Shown here in pieces: positions 36,202 to 44,211 of a stretch of DNA of 62,897 nucleotides. Position numbers and translations under genes: made by a program. The DNA is from an uncultured Clostridia bacterium (lineage in GTDB: Bacteria; Bacillota; Clostridia; Christensenellales; UBA1242). Where the stretch lies: NCBI GenBank assembly GCA_949841045.1, contig CATKXS010000006.1:1-62897 (forward strand), in the 5' to 3' direction. The notes below the pieces were generated by a model. It was not told the origin of the DNA and made no database searches. It saw only the letters and a program-made list of their open reading frames with translations. The first letter of the stretch is position 1, and each line of letters opens with the position of its first letter.

Positions 36202-36588
36202 ATGTTTAATGAAAGAATTATGCAAAGATTTGTAAACCCAAAATATGCTGGCGGTCTTAGAGGTGCCAATGGTACTGGAAGATGCGGAAACAGTGAATGC
36301 GGAGACCTTATTAAACTTTACATTTCTGTAAATGATGACAATGTTATCACTGATGCAAAATTTAAGGCTTATGGCGGTGTTTGCACAATTGTTGCTTGTG
36401 ATGTTGCATGTGGACTTATTGAAGGACGCTCACTCGAAGCTGCTCTTAGAACAAACTACTACCAAATTCTTGAAGAAATGGGCGCTGTTCCAGAAAATAG
36501 AGAATATACAGCTTCACTTGCAGAAGAAGCAATCAAAAATGCAATTGAAGACTATTATAAGAAAAAAGAAAAGGAATTAAAAAGATAG
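36202..36588 (+). CDS. NifU/IscU-like iron-sulfur scaffold protein with unusual cysteines
   Basis: A 128-aa NifU N-domain protein beginning FNERIMQRFVNPKYAGGL, the usual opening. Cysteines are at 28, 33 (in ECGD), 61, 66 and 70. The third classical ligand (HCS before LAEEAI) is replaced: the sequence reads YTASLAEEAI. The second ligand is shifted in GGVCTIVACDVAC. A scaffold role with the adjacent desulfurase is likely, but ligands must differ from IscU. GGGAGGAG precedes the ATG. Confidence 0.82.
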   Translation: MFNERIMQRFVNPKYAGGLRGANGTGRCGNSECGDLIKLYISVNDDNVITDAKFKAYGGVCTIVACDVACGLIEGRSLEAALRTNYYQILEEMGAVPENREYTASLAEEAIKNAIEDYYKKKEKELKR

Positions 36589-36609
36589 ATATTATTCTAT
36601 CTTTTTTTT
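36580..36609 (+). terminator. Terminator after the scaffold gene
   Basis: AAAGATAGA and TTCTATCTTT with a T run. Confidence 0.8.
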
Positions 36610-36735
36610 GGTTTAGCAATTTTTTAGTCTACGAGTTTTAAGTTTGCAAACAATTCTCTATATTATAAGGCTAGTAAATGACAAACATGAATAATATCAC
36701 AAATTATGCGCAAAATAATGATAAGGAGGCGCACG

Positions 36736-36909
36736 ATGAAAGATGTTATGATGTTATTAGGCTTCAGTATGGGGCTTGTGACTGGTGCATTACTCTATAA
36801 ATATTCTCAATGCACAAAACAGGCTGTTGACAAAGGCGAAAAAGCAGTCATGAAAGAAGTCAATAAGCTTGAACAAAAAGCAAAGAAAATGCAAGAACAA
36901 AAAAATTAA
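36736..36909 (+). CDS. Small YtxH-like membrane protein
   Basis: A 57-aa protein: one N-terminal hydrophobic helix with Gly residues (MMLLGFSMGLVTGALLY) followed by a Lys/Glu-rich helix. This resembles the YtxH-like general-stress proteins but is too short for certainty. The ATG at 36736 is chosen for AAGGAGG 10 nt upstream; the longer frame has no ribosome site. Confidence 0.6.
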   Translation: MKDVMMLLGFSMGLVTGALLYKYSQCTKQAVDKGEKAVMKEVNKLEQKAKKMQEQKN

Positions 36910-36938
36910 AAGATAGGCAAGGTTTGCCTACCTTTTTT
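36910..36938 (+). terminator. Terminator
   Basis: TAGGCAA and TTGCCTA with a T run. Confidence 0.8.
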
Positions 36939-37029
36939 GTTTATTAAGTGAGTGGCTGTTTTTTAGTACATGAGGGTGAGGGGGAATATTTATTCTTTAA
37001 ATTTTTTCAACTTTTTTTTAGCTTGCCTA

Positions 37030-37057
37030 TGGACATTTAATCGGGGGGGGGTATAAT
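37030..37057 (+). promoter_or_regulatory. Promoter with a G9 tract filling the spacer
   Basis: TGGACA (37030-37035), a 16-nt spacer made of TTTAATC plus nine G (37043-37051), then a perfect TATAAT (37052-37057). Slippage in the tract would change the -35/-10 spacing, a known mode of phase variation. Confidence 0.6.
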
Positions 37058-37075
37058 AGAGTTAGAGGTGTTTAA

Positions 37076-37663
37076 ATGAGTAAATTTAAAGGTATATTAA
37101 AAAGAACAAGTGGTGGACTTAAGAAGGCTGCTTCTGTTGCTCCGTTAGTAGTAGCTATAGGTGGTTTTTTATTAATGGTGCCATCATCTATTAGTGCAAT
37201 TGTTTTTTCAGTACAAAAAGGAAATTATATGGACGAGGTAAAAGCTACTGACAATTATGTGTCTGCCTATGTTGAAGATAATAAAAAAAATGAAGAAGAT
37301 TATTTAAATAAGAATATAACTCCAGCTGAATATAAAGCAAGAAGAGAATATTTTGATTCAGAAGAATACTTTGCTTCTGTTGTTGCAGATGACAAAGAAA
37401 TATCTGACAAATATAACGCTCTTTTAAAGTCGCAATATACTTCTTGTTACTGTTTAGCAAGTGGAGAAGGATTGTTTTTCCTTGGGCTTCTGGGTACTTA
37501 TGTTTGGGATAAAACTGGATTGGATAATAATTTAAATTTATCTGCAGCTCGTGACTTATATGAAGCAAATTGTATCTTTAAAGAAGAAAAGAAAAAGAAA
37601 TTGCAGGAAAAAGGTTTGCCTTTTGAAGAGGAAGAAGTAAGAGGCGGAGATATTGAATGGTAA
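37076..37663 (+). CDS. Membrane protein of unknown function, phase-variable promoter candidate
   Basis: A 195-aa protein with a basic N-terminus and two hydrophobic helices (about 21-47 and 125-145) around an acidic Tyr/Lys-rich loop of about 75 residues. The C-terminal 40 residues are highly charged. No signal cleavage site or known family is recognised. AGAGGTG precedes the ATG. It is alone between two terminators. Expression may switch through the G9 tract in its promoter. Confidence 0.65.
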   Translation: MSKFKGILKRTSGGLKKAASVAPLVVAIGGFLLMVPSSISAIVFSVQKGNYMDEVKATDNYVSAYVEDNKKNEEDYLNKNITPAEYKARREYFDSEEYFASVVADDKEISDKYNALLKSQYTSCYCLASGEGLFFLGLLGTYVWDKTGLDNNLNLSAARDLYEANCIFKEEKKKKLQEKGLPFEEEEVRGGDIEW

Positions 37664-37669
37664 AAAGAG

Positions 37670-37695
37670 ACCACCTATTGAAGGTGGTTTTTTTA
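37670..37695 (+). terminator. Terminator
   Basis: ACCACCT and AGGTGGT with T7. Confidence 0.85.
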
Positions 37696-37785
37696 TGCAT
37701 GCAAGAATAATATGAGATTTATCGAGTGTTTTCTCATGTTAATTTTTAAGTTGAAATAAGTAAAAATAGCGTTAAATAATTTAAT

Positions 37786-38090
37786 AAAAAAAGCAGTCCT
37801 AGGACTGCTTGAATAGGCGAAAGCCGAGCATCTTGGTCTGATATAATTTCACCAACTGCCGCCTAAATGCCAAGCTCCACCAAAGCTACCTTATGGCACA
37901 CCGAAGTGTCCTCTTAGTGATGCTTCCGTCAGGACCTGACACGATTCGGGGATTCCGATTGCATAAGACCTTGATTTCAACGCCTGGCAAATAAACACAT
38001 ATTTGACAAAATTAAACCTCGCCAAGCATTCAATCCCACTATAGCGGATTGTGGGTCACAGAGCACCGCTAACTCTCCATCTAGCTCGAC
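37786..38090 (-). ncRNA. ffs: Signal recognition particle RNA, large type
   Basis: On the minus strand the 5' end (from 38090) reads GAGCTAGATGGAGAGTTAGC, GGTGCTCTGTGACCCACAAT and CCGCTATAGTGGGATTGAA, the Alu-domain pattern of large Bacillota SRP RNAs. The S-domain tip GTGTCAGGTCC...GGAAGCA...AGAGGACAC follows. The 3' end is a CTAG-centred terminator, AGCAGTCC/GGACTGCT plus T7 (37786-37810). The RNA is about 280-300 nt and binds Ffh for co-translational targeting. Confidence 0.92.
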
Positions 38091-38096
38091 ATAATT

Positions 38097-38126
38097 ATTA
38101 TATACTAAAATTCTAAAAAAAGTCAA
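38097..38126 (-). promoter_or_regulatory. Promoter of the SRP RNA
   Basis: Minus strand: TTGACT (38126-38121), 18 nt, TATAAT (38102-38097); the start near 38090 coincides with the conserved RNA 5' end. Confidence 0.8.
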
Positions 38127-38294
38127 GAATATTTAATAAAAACTTGTCCGTTTAAAAAGAAGGAGGTGAGTTTTTGTCAAATAAGTGTAGGCTAAATAAT
38201 TTTTAGGGATATGGAAATTATCTTTTTTGAAAAAGTTATGATATGAGTTTGCATTTTTGTGCTTTTTTGCTACAATAAATAATAGGAGAGGAAT

Positions 38295-39020
38295 ATGAGT
38301 GAAGGAAAAAGCAACGCAAAACGTTTTTTGGATGCTTATAATAATATAGATTATGCTTTAAAAACTAGATATGGCTTAAATAGAGCGATGGGCTTTTCTG
38401 ACCTTATTAGAAAGGCGGTTGTAATCAATTATGTGGTGAGAAAATATGAAGATGACCTCATTGATTATGGCAGGCTTAGAAATGCAATTATTCATAACAA
38501 TAATGAAGATTTTGTCATTGCCGAACCACACATTAATGTTGTAGAAAAAATAGAGCATATTGAGAAACTTCTCACAACGCCTCCGCTTGCGATTGATACA
38601 GTTGCAAGAAAGAATGTTATAGTAACTTATGCTGAAAAGAGTATGAGAGAGGTTGTCGAGCTTATCGCTTCGACTGAATATAGCAATATTCCAGTTTATA
38701 AGGACAATAAACTTGTTGGTGTGGCAAATGGACAAAAGATATTGCAGTCGCTTGGAAATTATTTGCTTGCTGGAGGGAATGAAAGCACCTTCTTAGACCA
38801 TATACAAATTGAAGATATGCTTTCTTCTCTTAAAAATAGTATTTATTATGTTGTAAAGAAAGTAGATTGTACCGTTGAAGAAGCAGTCAGTGAATTTAAT
38901 AATAATCACAAACTTCTTGCAATACTGTTTACCAAAAATGGTCAGCAAACAGAACTTCCTCTTGGCATTATGACAGGTGCAAATGTTGCACAAGCTCAAA
39001 ATATACTTGAAGATTATTGA
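38295..39020 (+). CDS. HEPN-like helical domain fused to CBS domain(s)
   Basis: A 241-aa protein. The first 95 residues are helical and contain RNAIIH (Arg62-His67), which matches the R[N/D]-x3-H core of HEPN ribonucleases. The remainder has CBS-type segments (MREVVELIASTEYSNIPVYK, KLVGVANGQ and TVEEAVSEF...LLAILFTKNG), which usually bind adenosine nucleotides. A nucleotide-controlled nuclease or binding protein is possible. HEPN assignment rests on one short motif and helical context. AGGAGAGG precedes the ATG. The promoter of the ileS leader overlaps its stop codon. Confidence 0.62.
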   Translation: MSEGKSNAKRFLDAYNNIDYALKTRYGLNRAMGFSDLIRKAVVINYVVRKYEDDLIDYGRLRNAIIHNNNEDFVIAEPHINVVEKIEHIEKLLTTPPLAIDTVARKNVIVTYAEKSMREVVELIASTEYSNIPVYKDNKLVGVANGQKILQSLGNYLLAGGNESTFLDHIQIEDMLSSLKNSIYYVVKKVDCTVEEAVSEFNNNHKLLAILFTKNGQQTELPLGIMTGANVAQAQNILEDY

Positions 39021-39045
39021 CAAATATTTTTAGAAATGATAAAAT
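39017..39045 (+). promoter_or_regulatory. Promoter of the T-box/ileS transcript
   Basis: TTGACA (39017-39022), 17 nt, TAAAAT (39040-39045). The -35 box includes the TGA stop of the preceding gene. Confidence 0.8.
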
Positions 39046-39088
39046 ACTCTTGTTTGAATGAGAATTTAAAATCAATTTCAAGAAAACT

Positions 39089-39327
39089 AAATAATAAAGG
39101 CGTTGATGAAAGACAACACCGAGATTTAAACTCTTTTAGAGAGTCGCCGGGCGGTGAAAGGCGATAAGAGAAAATCTATGGTTATCACTTTCGTAGCTGC
39201 AATTACGAACGGCTATCTAAGTAGTTATTGTCGGGACTTCCCGTTATAGAAGGAGTGGGTGATTGCCCGCATTAGAAACAAGTGGTTATGTCCTCATTAG
39301 GCATCTTGTGTCTAATGAGTTTTTTTA
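39089..39327 (+). promoter_or_regulatory. T-box leader controlling ileS
   Basis: The leader has the GTTGATGAAAGAC stem-I start, a long structured middle, and AAGTGGTTATG, whose TGGT is complementary to the ACCA end of tRNA-Ile. The competing terminator CTCATTAG/CTAATGAG plus T7 ends at 39327. Uncharged tRNA-Ile should stabilise the antiterminator and raise ileS expression. The T-box sequence is diverged from the usual AGGGTGGNACCGCG, and the specifier codon was not placed with confidence. Confidence 0.85.
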
Positions 39328-39391
39328 AATTTAAATAAAACCGCATTAATTTAATAAAATAAGGCGCGATTTTAAGCAAAAAGGAGAAAAA

Positions 39392-42300
39392 ATGTACAAT
39401 AAAGTTGAAACTAAACTTGATTTTTTAAAAAACGAAGAAAAAATTCTTAAATTTTGGGAAGAGCATGACATTGTCAATAAAACCCTAAAACTCAATGAGG
39501 GCAGTGACAAAAGCTATACTCTTTTTGACGGACCTCCGACAGCAAATGGCAAGCCTCACATCGGGCACCTTCTTACAAGAGCGATGAAGGATATTATCCC
39601 TCGCTTTAAGACAATGAAAGGATATTATGTTTATCGTAAGGCTGGTTGGGACACTCACGGTCTTCCTGTTGAAGTTGAGATTGAAAAGAAACTTGGTCTT
39701 AATGGCAAGCAGGACATTGAAAAATATGGCGTGGACAAGTTTATTGAACTTTGCCGCCATTCTGTTTGGGAATATAAAGAGCAGTGGGAAAAGTTTACTA
39801 AGAGAATAGGTTATATAGTTGATATGGACAATCCATATATCACTTATGACAATGGCTATATTGAAAGTATCTTCTGGGCACTTAAAGAAATGGATAAAAA
39901 GGGGCTTGTTTATAAGGGATATAAAATTATGCCTTATTGCCCTCGTTGCGGAACTACGCTTTCTAAAATGGAAGTTGAGAATGGTGACAACTATAAACTT
40001 TTAAAAGAAAACTCTGTTTTTGTTAAGTTTAAGAGTTTAGAAGAAGACAACACATACTTTATTGTTTGGACTACTACACCTTGGACTCTTCCTTCAAACG
40101 TTGCACTTTGTATGAATCCAAATGAAGTTTATTGCAAACTTTCTCACGATGGCAAGAACTATATCATGCTTGAAAAACTAGTTCCTACGCTCTTTGAAGA
40201 GGGAAGTTATGATATTGTTTACCGCAAACAAGGTAAGGAATTTGAGTATCATAAATATCAGCCACTTTTTGACTATGCTAAGGATAAAGTTAAAAAGGGA
40301 TATTTTGTAATCGTTGACGACTATGTAACAACCGAAGATGGAACAGGTATTGTTCATATTGCACCAGCTTTTGGTGAAGACGACTATAACGCATGCAGAA
40401 AGTATGATATAGACTTTGTTCAACTTGTTGACGAAAGCGGAAAAATGAGTGATAAAACTGAGTTTGGCGGTCTTTTTGTTAAAGATGCCGACAAATTTAT
40501 CATTGAAAAACTTAAAAAAGAGGATAAAATGTTCAAAATTTTGCCTTTTGAACATAATTATCCACATTGCTGGCGTTGCAAGTCACCACTTCTTTATTAT
40601 GCAAAAGACACTTGGTTTATTAAAACAACTGCTTACAAAGACAAAATGGTTGAGAATAATAATTCAGTTTACTGGTGTCCAGAACATATTAAAGCAGGTA
40701 GAATGGGCAATTTCCTTGCAAACAATATTGACTGGGGTATTTCAAGAAATCGTTATTGGGGTACACCTCTTCCATTCTGGGTTTGCAAAAATAATCATAT
40801 TCACGTTGTTGGAAGTGTGGACGAAATTGAGAAGCTTTCTGGGCAAAGACCTTCAGACCTTCACAAACCTAGTCTAGATAAAATTACCTTCCCTTGTCCT
40901 GAATGTGGGGAGATTATGCATCGCACACCTGAGGTTATGGACTGCTGGTTCGATAGTGGGGCAATGCCATTCGCTCAATATCATTATCCATTTGAAAACA
41001 AAGAGAAATTTGAGAAGTCTTTCCCTGCTGATTATATCAGTGAGGCTATTGACCAAACTCGTGGTTGGTTCTATACAATGCAGGCTGTAAATACACCACT
41101 TTTCGGACAATCTCCATATAAGGCTTGCAATCTTTTAGGACTTGTGCTTGATAAACATGGACTAAAAATGTCGAAATCGCTTGGAAATGGAATTGACCCA
41201 TGGAGTGTACTTGACAAAGAGGGTGCTGACGCGCTTAGATGGTATTTCTATAACAACTGCCTTCCAGGACAGGGAATTTCATTTAATGAAGACAATCTAG
41301 TAGACCTTCAGCGTAAATTTATGGGAACACTTTGGAATGTCTATGCTTTCTATGTGCTTTACGCCGAAATAGACAAAATTGACCCAACAAAATATGATTT
41401 CAAGGATTGCAAATTATCTTTCCTTGACAGATGGCTTTTATCTGAATATAACGCACTGGTGAAATTCGTCAATGAAAGTCTTGAAAAACTTGATATGCTT
41501 TCTTCTTCAAGAAAGATAACTGAATTTGTTGATATGTTGTCGAACTGGTATGTCCGCCGTTCACGTGAAAGGTTCTGGGGAAGTGAGGAGAGCGAGGATA
41601 AACGCTCAGCATACAAGACACTTTATGAAGTTCTTGTTGGACTTTCAAAACTTATTGCTCCATTTGTGCCATTTATAGCAGAAGAAATTTATCAAAACTT
41701 GGTGAGAAATCTTGATAAAAATGCACCAGAAAGTGTACATTTCGCATCTTTCCCAGAAGCTGATTTGAATTTGATTGATAGCAAGCTTAACGAAGGTATG
41801 GAAGAAGTACTTGGAATAGTGCTTTTAGGAAGGACTTGCAGAGCTGCAAGTGGCGTTAAAAATCGTCAACCTCTTTCAAAGGTTATGATTTGCGCTAAGG
41901 GAGAATTAAAACTTGATAATGAACTTATCGGACTTATCAAAGATGAACTAAATGTTTTGAATGTTGAACTTCTTAAAGAGGCAGATGAATATGTTTCATT
42001 TGAACTTAAACCACAACTTAAAACTCTTGGTCCAAAATATGGCAAAAACTTAGGATTTATCCGTGAATTTTTAACAAAATGCAATGCAACTGAAATTGTA
42101 AGCAAAGTTAGAAGTGGCGAGGTCGTTTCTCTTACTGCTCCTGATGGCAGTTTGATTGAACTTGGTGAAAGTGACCTACTTATTAGCCTTAAAAATAAAG
42201 AGGGCTATTCGTCAGACTCAAACGGCGAAATGACAGTAGTGCTTGATACTGCTATTGATGATGAACTTTTAAAACTCGGTCTTATTGCTGAATTTGTAAG

Positions 42301-42523
42301 CAAGGTTCAAACTCTTAGAAAGGATAGCGGTCTTGAAGTTGTCAACCATATTGCAATTGAAATTTGTGGTGATGAAGATATTTGCAAAAATTTACTTGAA
42401 AATTCAAATAGTTTTGTAAAAACACTTCTTGCTGATAGTTTCAAAAAGGGTGATAAAGGCGACTTTTCAACAAGTCTGACTTTTGAAGGTAAGGAACTTA
42501 GCATTTACATTACAAAAATTTAA
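39392..42523 (+). CDS. ileS: Isoleucyl-tRNA synthetase, long type
   Basis: A 1043-aa class I synthetase. PPTANGKPHIGH holds the HIGH motif, LKMSKSLGNG the KMSKS loop, and CPRCGT begins a zinc site. The length of 1043 and the sequence style match the IleRS2 type found in eukaryotes and some bacteria, which is often mupirocin-tolerant, not the approximately 920-aa type 1. AAAGGAG precedes the ATG, and the T-box controls it. Confidence 0.95.
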   Translation: MYNKVETKLDFLKNEEKILKFWEEHDIVNKTLKLNEGSDKSYTLFDGPPTANGKPHIGHLLTRAMKDIIPRFKTMKGYYVYRKAGWDTHGLPVEVEIEKKLGLNGKQDIEKYGVDKFIELCRHSVWEYKEQWEKFTKRIGYIVDMDNPYITYDNGYIESIFWALKEMDKKGLVYKGYKIMPYCPRCGTTLSKMEVENGDNYKLLKENSVFVKFKSLEEDNTYFIVWTTTPWTLPSNVALCMNPNEVYCKLSHDGKNYIMLEKLVPTLFEEGSYDIVYRKQGKEFEYHKYQPLFDYAKDKVKKGYFVIVDDYVTTEDGTGIVHIAPAFGEDDYNACRKYDIDFVQLVDESGKMSDKTEFGGLFVKDADKFIIEKLKKEDKMFKILPFEHNYPHCWRCKSPLLYYAKDTWFIKTTAYKDKMVENNNSVYWCPEHIKAGRMGNFLANNIDWGISRNRYWGTPLPFWVCKNNHIHVVGSVDEIEKLSGQRPSDLHKPSLDKITFPCPECGEIMHRTPEVMDCWFDSGAMPFAQYHYPFENKEKFEKSFPADYISEAIDQTRGWFYTMQAVNTPLFGQSPYKACNLLGLVLDKHGLKMSKSLGNGIDPWSVLDKEGADALRWYFYNNCLPGQGISFNEDNLVDLQRKFMGTLWNVYAFYVLYAEIDKIDPTKYDFKDCKLSFLDRWLLSEYNALVKFVNESLEKLDMLSSSRKITEFVDMLSNWYVRRSRERFWGSEESEDKRSAYKTLYEVLVGLSKLIAPFVPFIAEEIYQNLVRNLDKNAPESVHFASFPEADLNLIDSKLNEGMEEVLGIVLLGRTCRAASGVKNRQPLSKVMICAKGELKLDNELIGLIKDELNVLNVELLKEADEYVSFELKPQLKTLGPKYGKNLGFIREFLTKCNATEIVSKVRSGEVVSLTAPDGSLIELGESDLLISLKNKEGYSSDSNGEMTVVLDTAIDDELLKLGLIAEFVSKVQTLRKDSGLEVVNHIAIEICGDEDICKNLLENSNSFVKTLLADSFKKGDKGDFSTSLTFEGKELSIYITKI

Positions 42524-42525
42524 AT

Positions 42526-42552
42526 TAAAGCGGAGTTAACTCCGCTTTTTTA
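42526..42552 (+). terminator. Terminator after ileS
   Basis: AAAGCGGAG and CTCCGCTTT with a TTAA loop. Confidence 0.85.
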
Positions 42553-42671
42553 TAACAAATAAAAAAGGGCTATAAGTAAAATAAAATGTCAGCTAAATAA
42601 GTGTTTTGTATTAAATTAAGTTGATTAATTATCAAATTTTTGTTACAATATGAAATATTACGAGGTGAAAA

Positions 42672-43523
42672 TTGAAAACCGCAAATTCATGGAAAGATTA
42701 CGAAGTTTTGGCGACTGGTGACGGCGAAAAACTTGAACGTTGGGGAAAATATACTCTTTTAAGACCTGACCCACAAGTTATATGGCACTCAAAAACAGAA
42801 CTTAGCAAATATAACGGCTTATCGGGCCATTATTTAAGGTCAAAAAGCGGAGGCGGAAGCTGGGATTTTAAGACCCGCATTCCAGACAACTGGCAAATCG
42901 AATGGAAAGGAATAAAGTTTATAATTAAGCCTATGGGCTTTAAGCATACCGGACTTTTCCCTGAGCAAGCCGTCAACTGGCAGGACATGACCGATTTAAT
43001 CACAAAGGCAAATAGACCTATTAAGGTGTTAAACCTTTTTGCTTATACGGGTGGAGCAAGTGTGGTTTGTGCCAAAGCTGGTGCACAAGTTACACACGTT
43101 GATGCAAGCAAAGGTATGGTTGAGCGTGCAAAAGAGAACGCAGGAATAAATGGAATAAGCACTATTCGCTACATCATTGACGATTGTGAGAAGTTTATAA
43201 ATAGAGAAATTAGACGCGGGAATTTTTACGACGCTATAATTATGGACCCGCCAAGTTATGGACGTGGTGCAAATGGTGAAATGTGGAAGCTTGAAGATAA
43301 TCTCTTTGACTTCGTTGAGCTTACTAAAAAAGTGCTTTCAGATAAACCTCTTTTTGTGCTTATTTCTTCATATACAACAGGACTTCAAGCAAGTGTTTTA
43401 TCAAACATTTTAAGTCTTGTGTTTGGCGAGGGTAATATTGACTCCGATGAAATTGGACTACCAACAAAAGAAAATATTGTTTTGCCTTGCGGGGCTAGAG
43501 GATTGAAAATATGGAAAAACTAA
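42672..43523 (+). CDS. Class I SAM-dependent rRNA (cytosine-C5)-type methyltransferase
   Basis: A 283-aa protein. LNLFAYTGGASVVCAKAGA is motif I with the YTG of RlmI/RlmKL-type enzymes, THVDASKGMVERAKENA follows, and DAIIMDPPSYGRG is the catalytic DPP(S)Y. These enzymes methylate 23S rRNA. It starts with TTG behind CGAGGTG. It overlaps the pseudouridine-synthase gene by 13 bp, so both may act on ribosomal RNA from one transcript. The PUA domain of RlmI is missing. Confidence 0.82.
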   Translation: MKTANSWKDYEVLATGDGEKLERWGKYTLLRPDPQVIWHSKTELSKYNGLSGHYLRSKSGGGSWDFKTRIPDNWQIEWKGIKFIIKPMGFKHTGLFPEQAVNWQDMTDLITKANRPIKVLNLFAYTGGASVVCAKAGAQVTHVDASKGMVERAKENAGINGISTIRYIIDDCEKFINREIRRGNFYDAIIMDPPSYGRGANGEMWKLEDNLFDFVELTKKVLSDKPLFVLISSYTTGLQASVLSNILSLVFGEGNIDSDEIGLPTKENIVLPCGARGLKIWKN

Positions 43524-44203
43524 TGGTATTATATGAAGATAATCAGGTTGTTGTGGTAGTTAAGCCACACAACGTGCCAACTCAGGCGGACGCGTCTGGT
43601 GACGAAGATATGCTGAGCATGGTTAAAAAATATATCAAAGAAAAATATAATAAAGAGGGCGATGCTTTTATTGGGCTTGTTCATCGTCTTGACCGTCCTA
43701 CGGGTGGTATTATGGTGTTCGCAAGAAATTCAAAGTCAGCTAGCCGACTCACAAGTCAGTTTGCTTCTCGTGATGTTGAAAAAACATACTATGCAGTGAC
43801 AAGCAAAGTACCAAAAGATAAAACTGGACATCTCACTCATTATTTAAAGAAAGATGAAAAGGAAAACATTGTTAAAATTATTCCGCTTGGTGAAGAAGGC
43901 GCAAAAAAGGCAGAACTTGATTATAAAGTTCTTGAGACTAAGGACGACATTGCACTTGTCGAAGTAAAACCAAAGACAGGCAGAGGACATCAGATTAGAG
44001 TTCAACTTGCAGGCATCAATTGTCCACTTGTTGGCGATAATAAATATGGTCGCGACAAGACTAAAGCGTCTACTTGTCTTGGGCTTTGGGCTGGAAAACT
44101 TGAGTTTACTCATCCAACAACAAAACAGCGTTTAATATTTAAAGCTGTCCCAGATAAAAAACCATTCACAGATTTTTATGTTGAAAAATATATTTTGAAA
44201 TAG
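43511..44203 (+). CDS. RluA-family pseudouridine synthase
   Basis: A 230-aa synthase with HRLDRPTGGIMVFA, whose Asp is the catalytic residue, and GRGHQIRVQLA and GDNKYG later. It lacks an S4 domain at the N-terminus, like the short RluA/TruC-type members that modify tRNA or rRNA uridines. Translation is probably coupled to the preceding methyltransferase gene. Confidence 0.88.
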   Translation: MEKLMVLYEDNQVVVVVKPHNVPTQADASGDEDMLSMVKKYIKEKYNKEGDAFIGLVHRLDRPTGGIMVFARNSKSASRLTSQFASRDVEKTYYAVTSKVPKDKTGHLTHYLKKDEKENIVKIIPLGEEGAKKAELDYKVLETKDDIALVEVKPKTGRGHQIRVQLAGINCPLVGDNKYGRDKTKASTCLGLWAGKLEFTHPTTKQRLIFKAVPDKKPFTDFYVEKYILK

Positions 44204-44211
44204 GGGGCAAA

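Noticed and set aside
36687..36800. 37-codon ATG frame overlapping the small YtxH-like gene
   Set aside because: No ribosome-binding site and no sequence character; the overlapping frame with AAGGAGG is preferred.
38174..38206. Ten-codon TTG frame behind GGAGGTGAG
   Set aside because: Too short for support, and it lies in the spacer between the SRP promoter and the next gene. Could be a leader peptide but nothing else indicates it.
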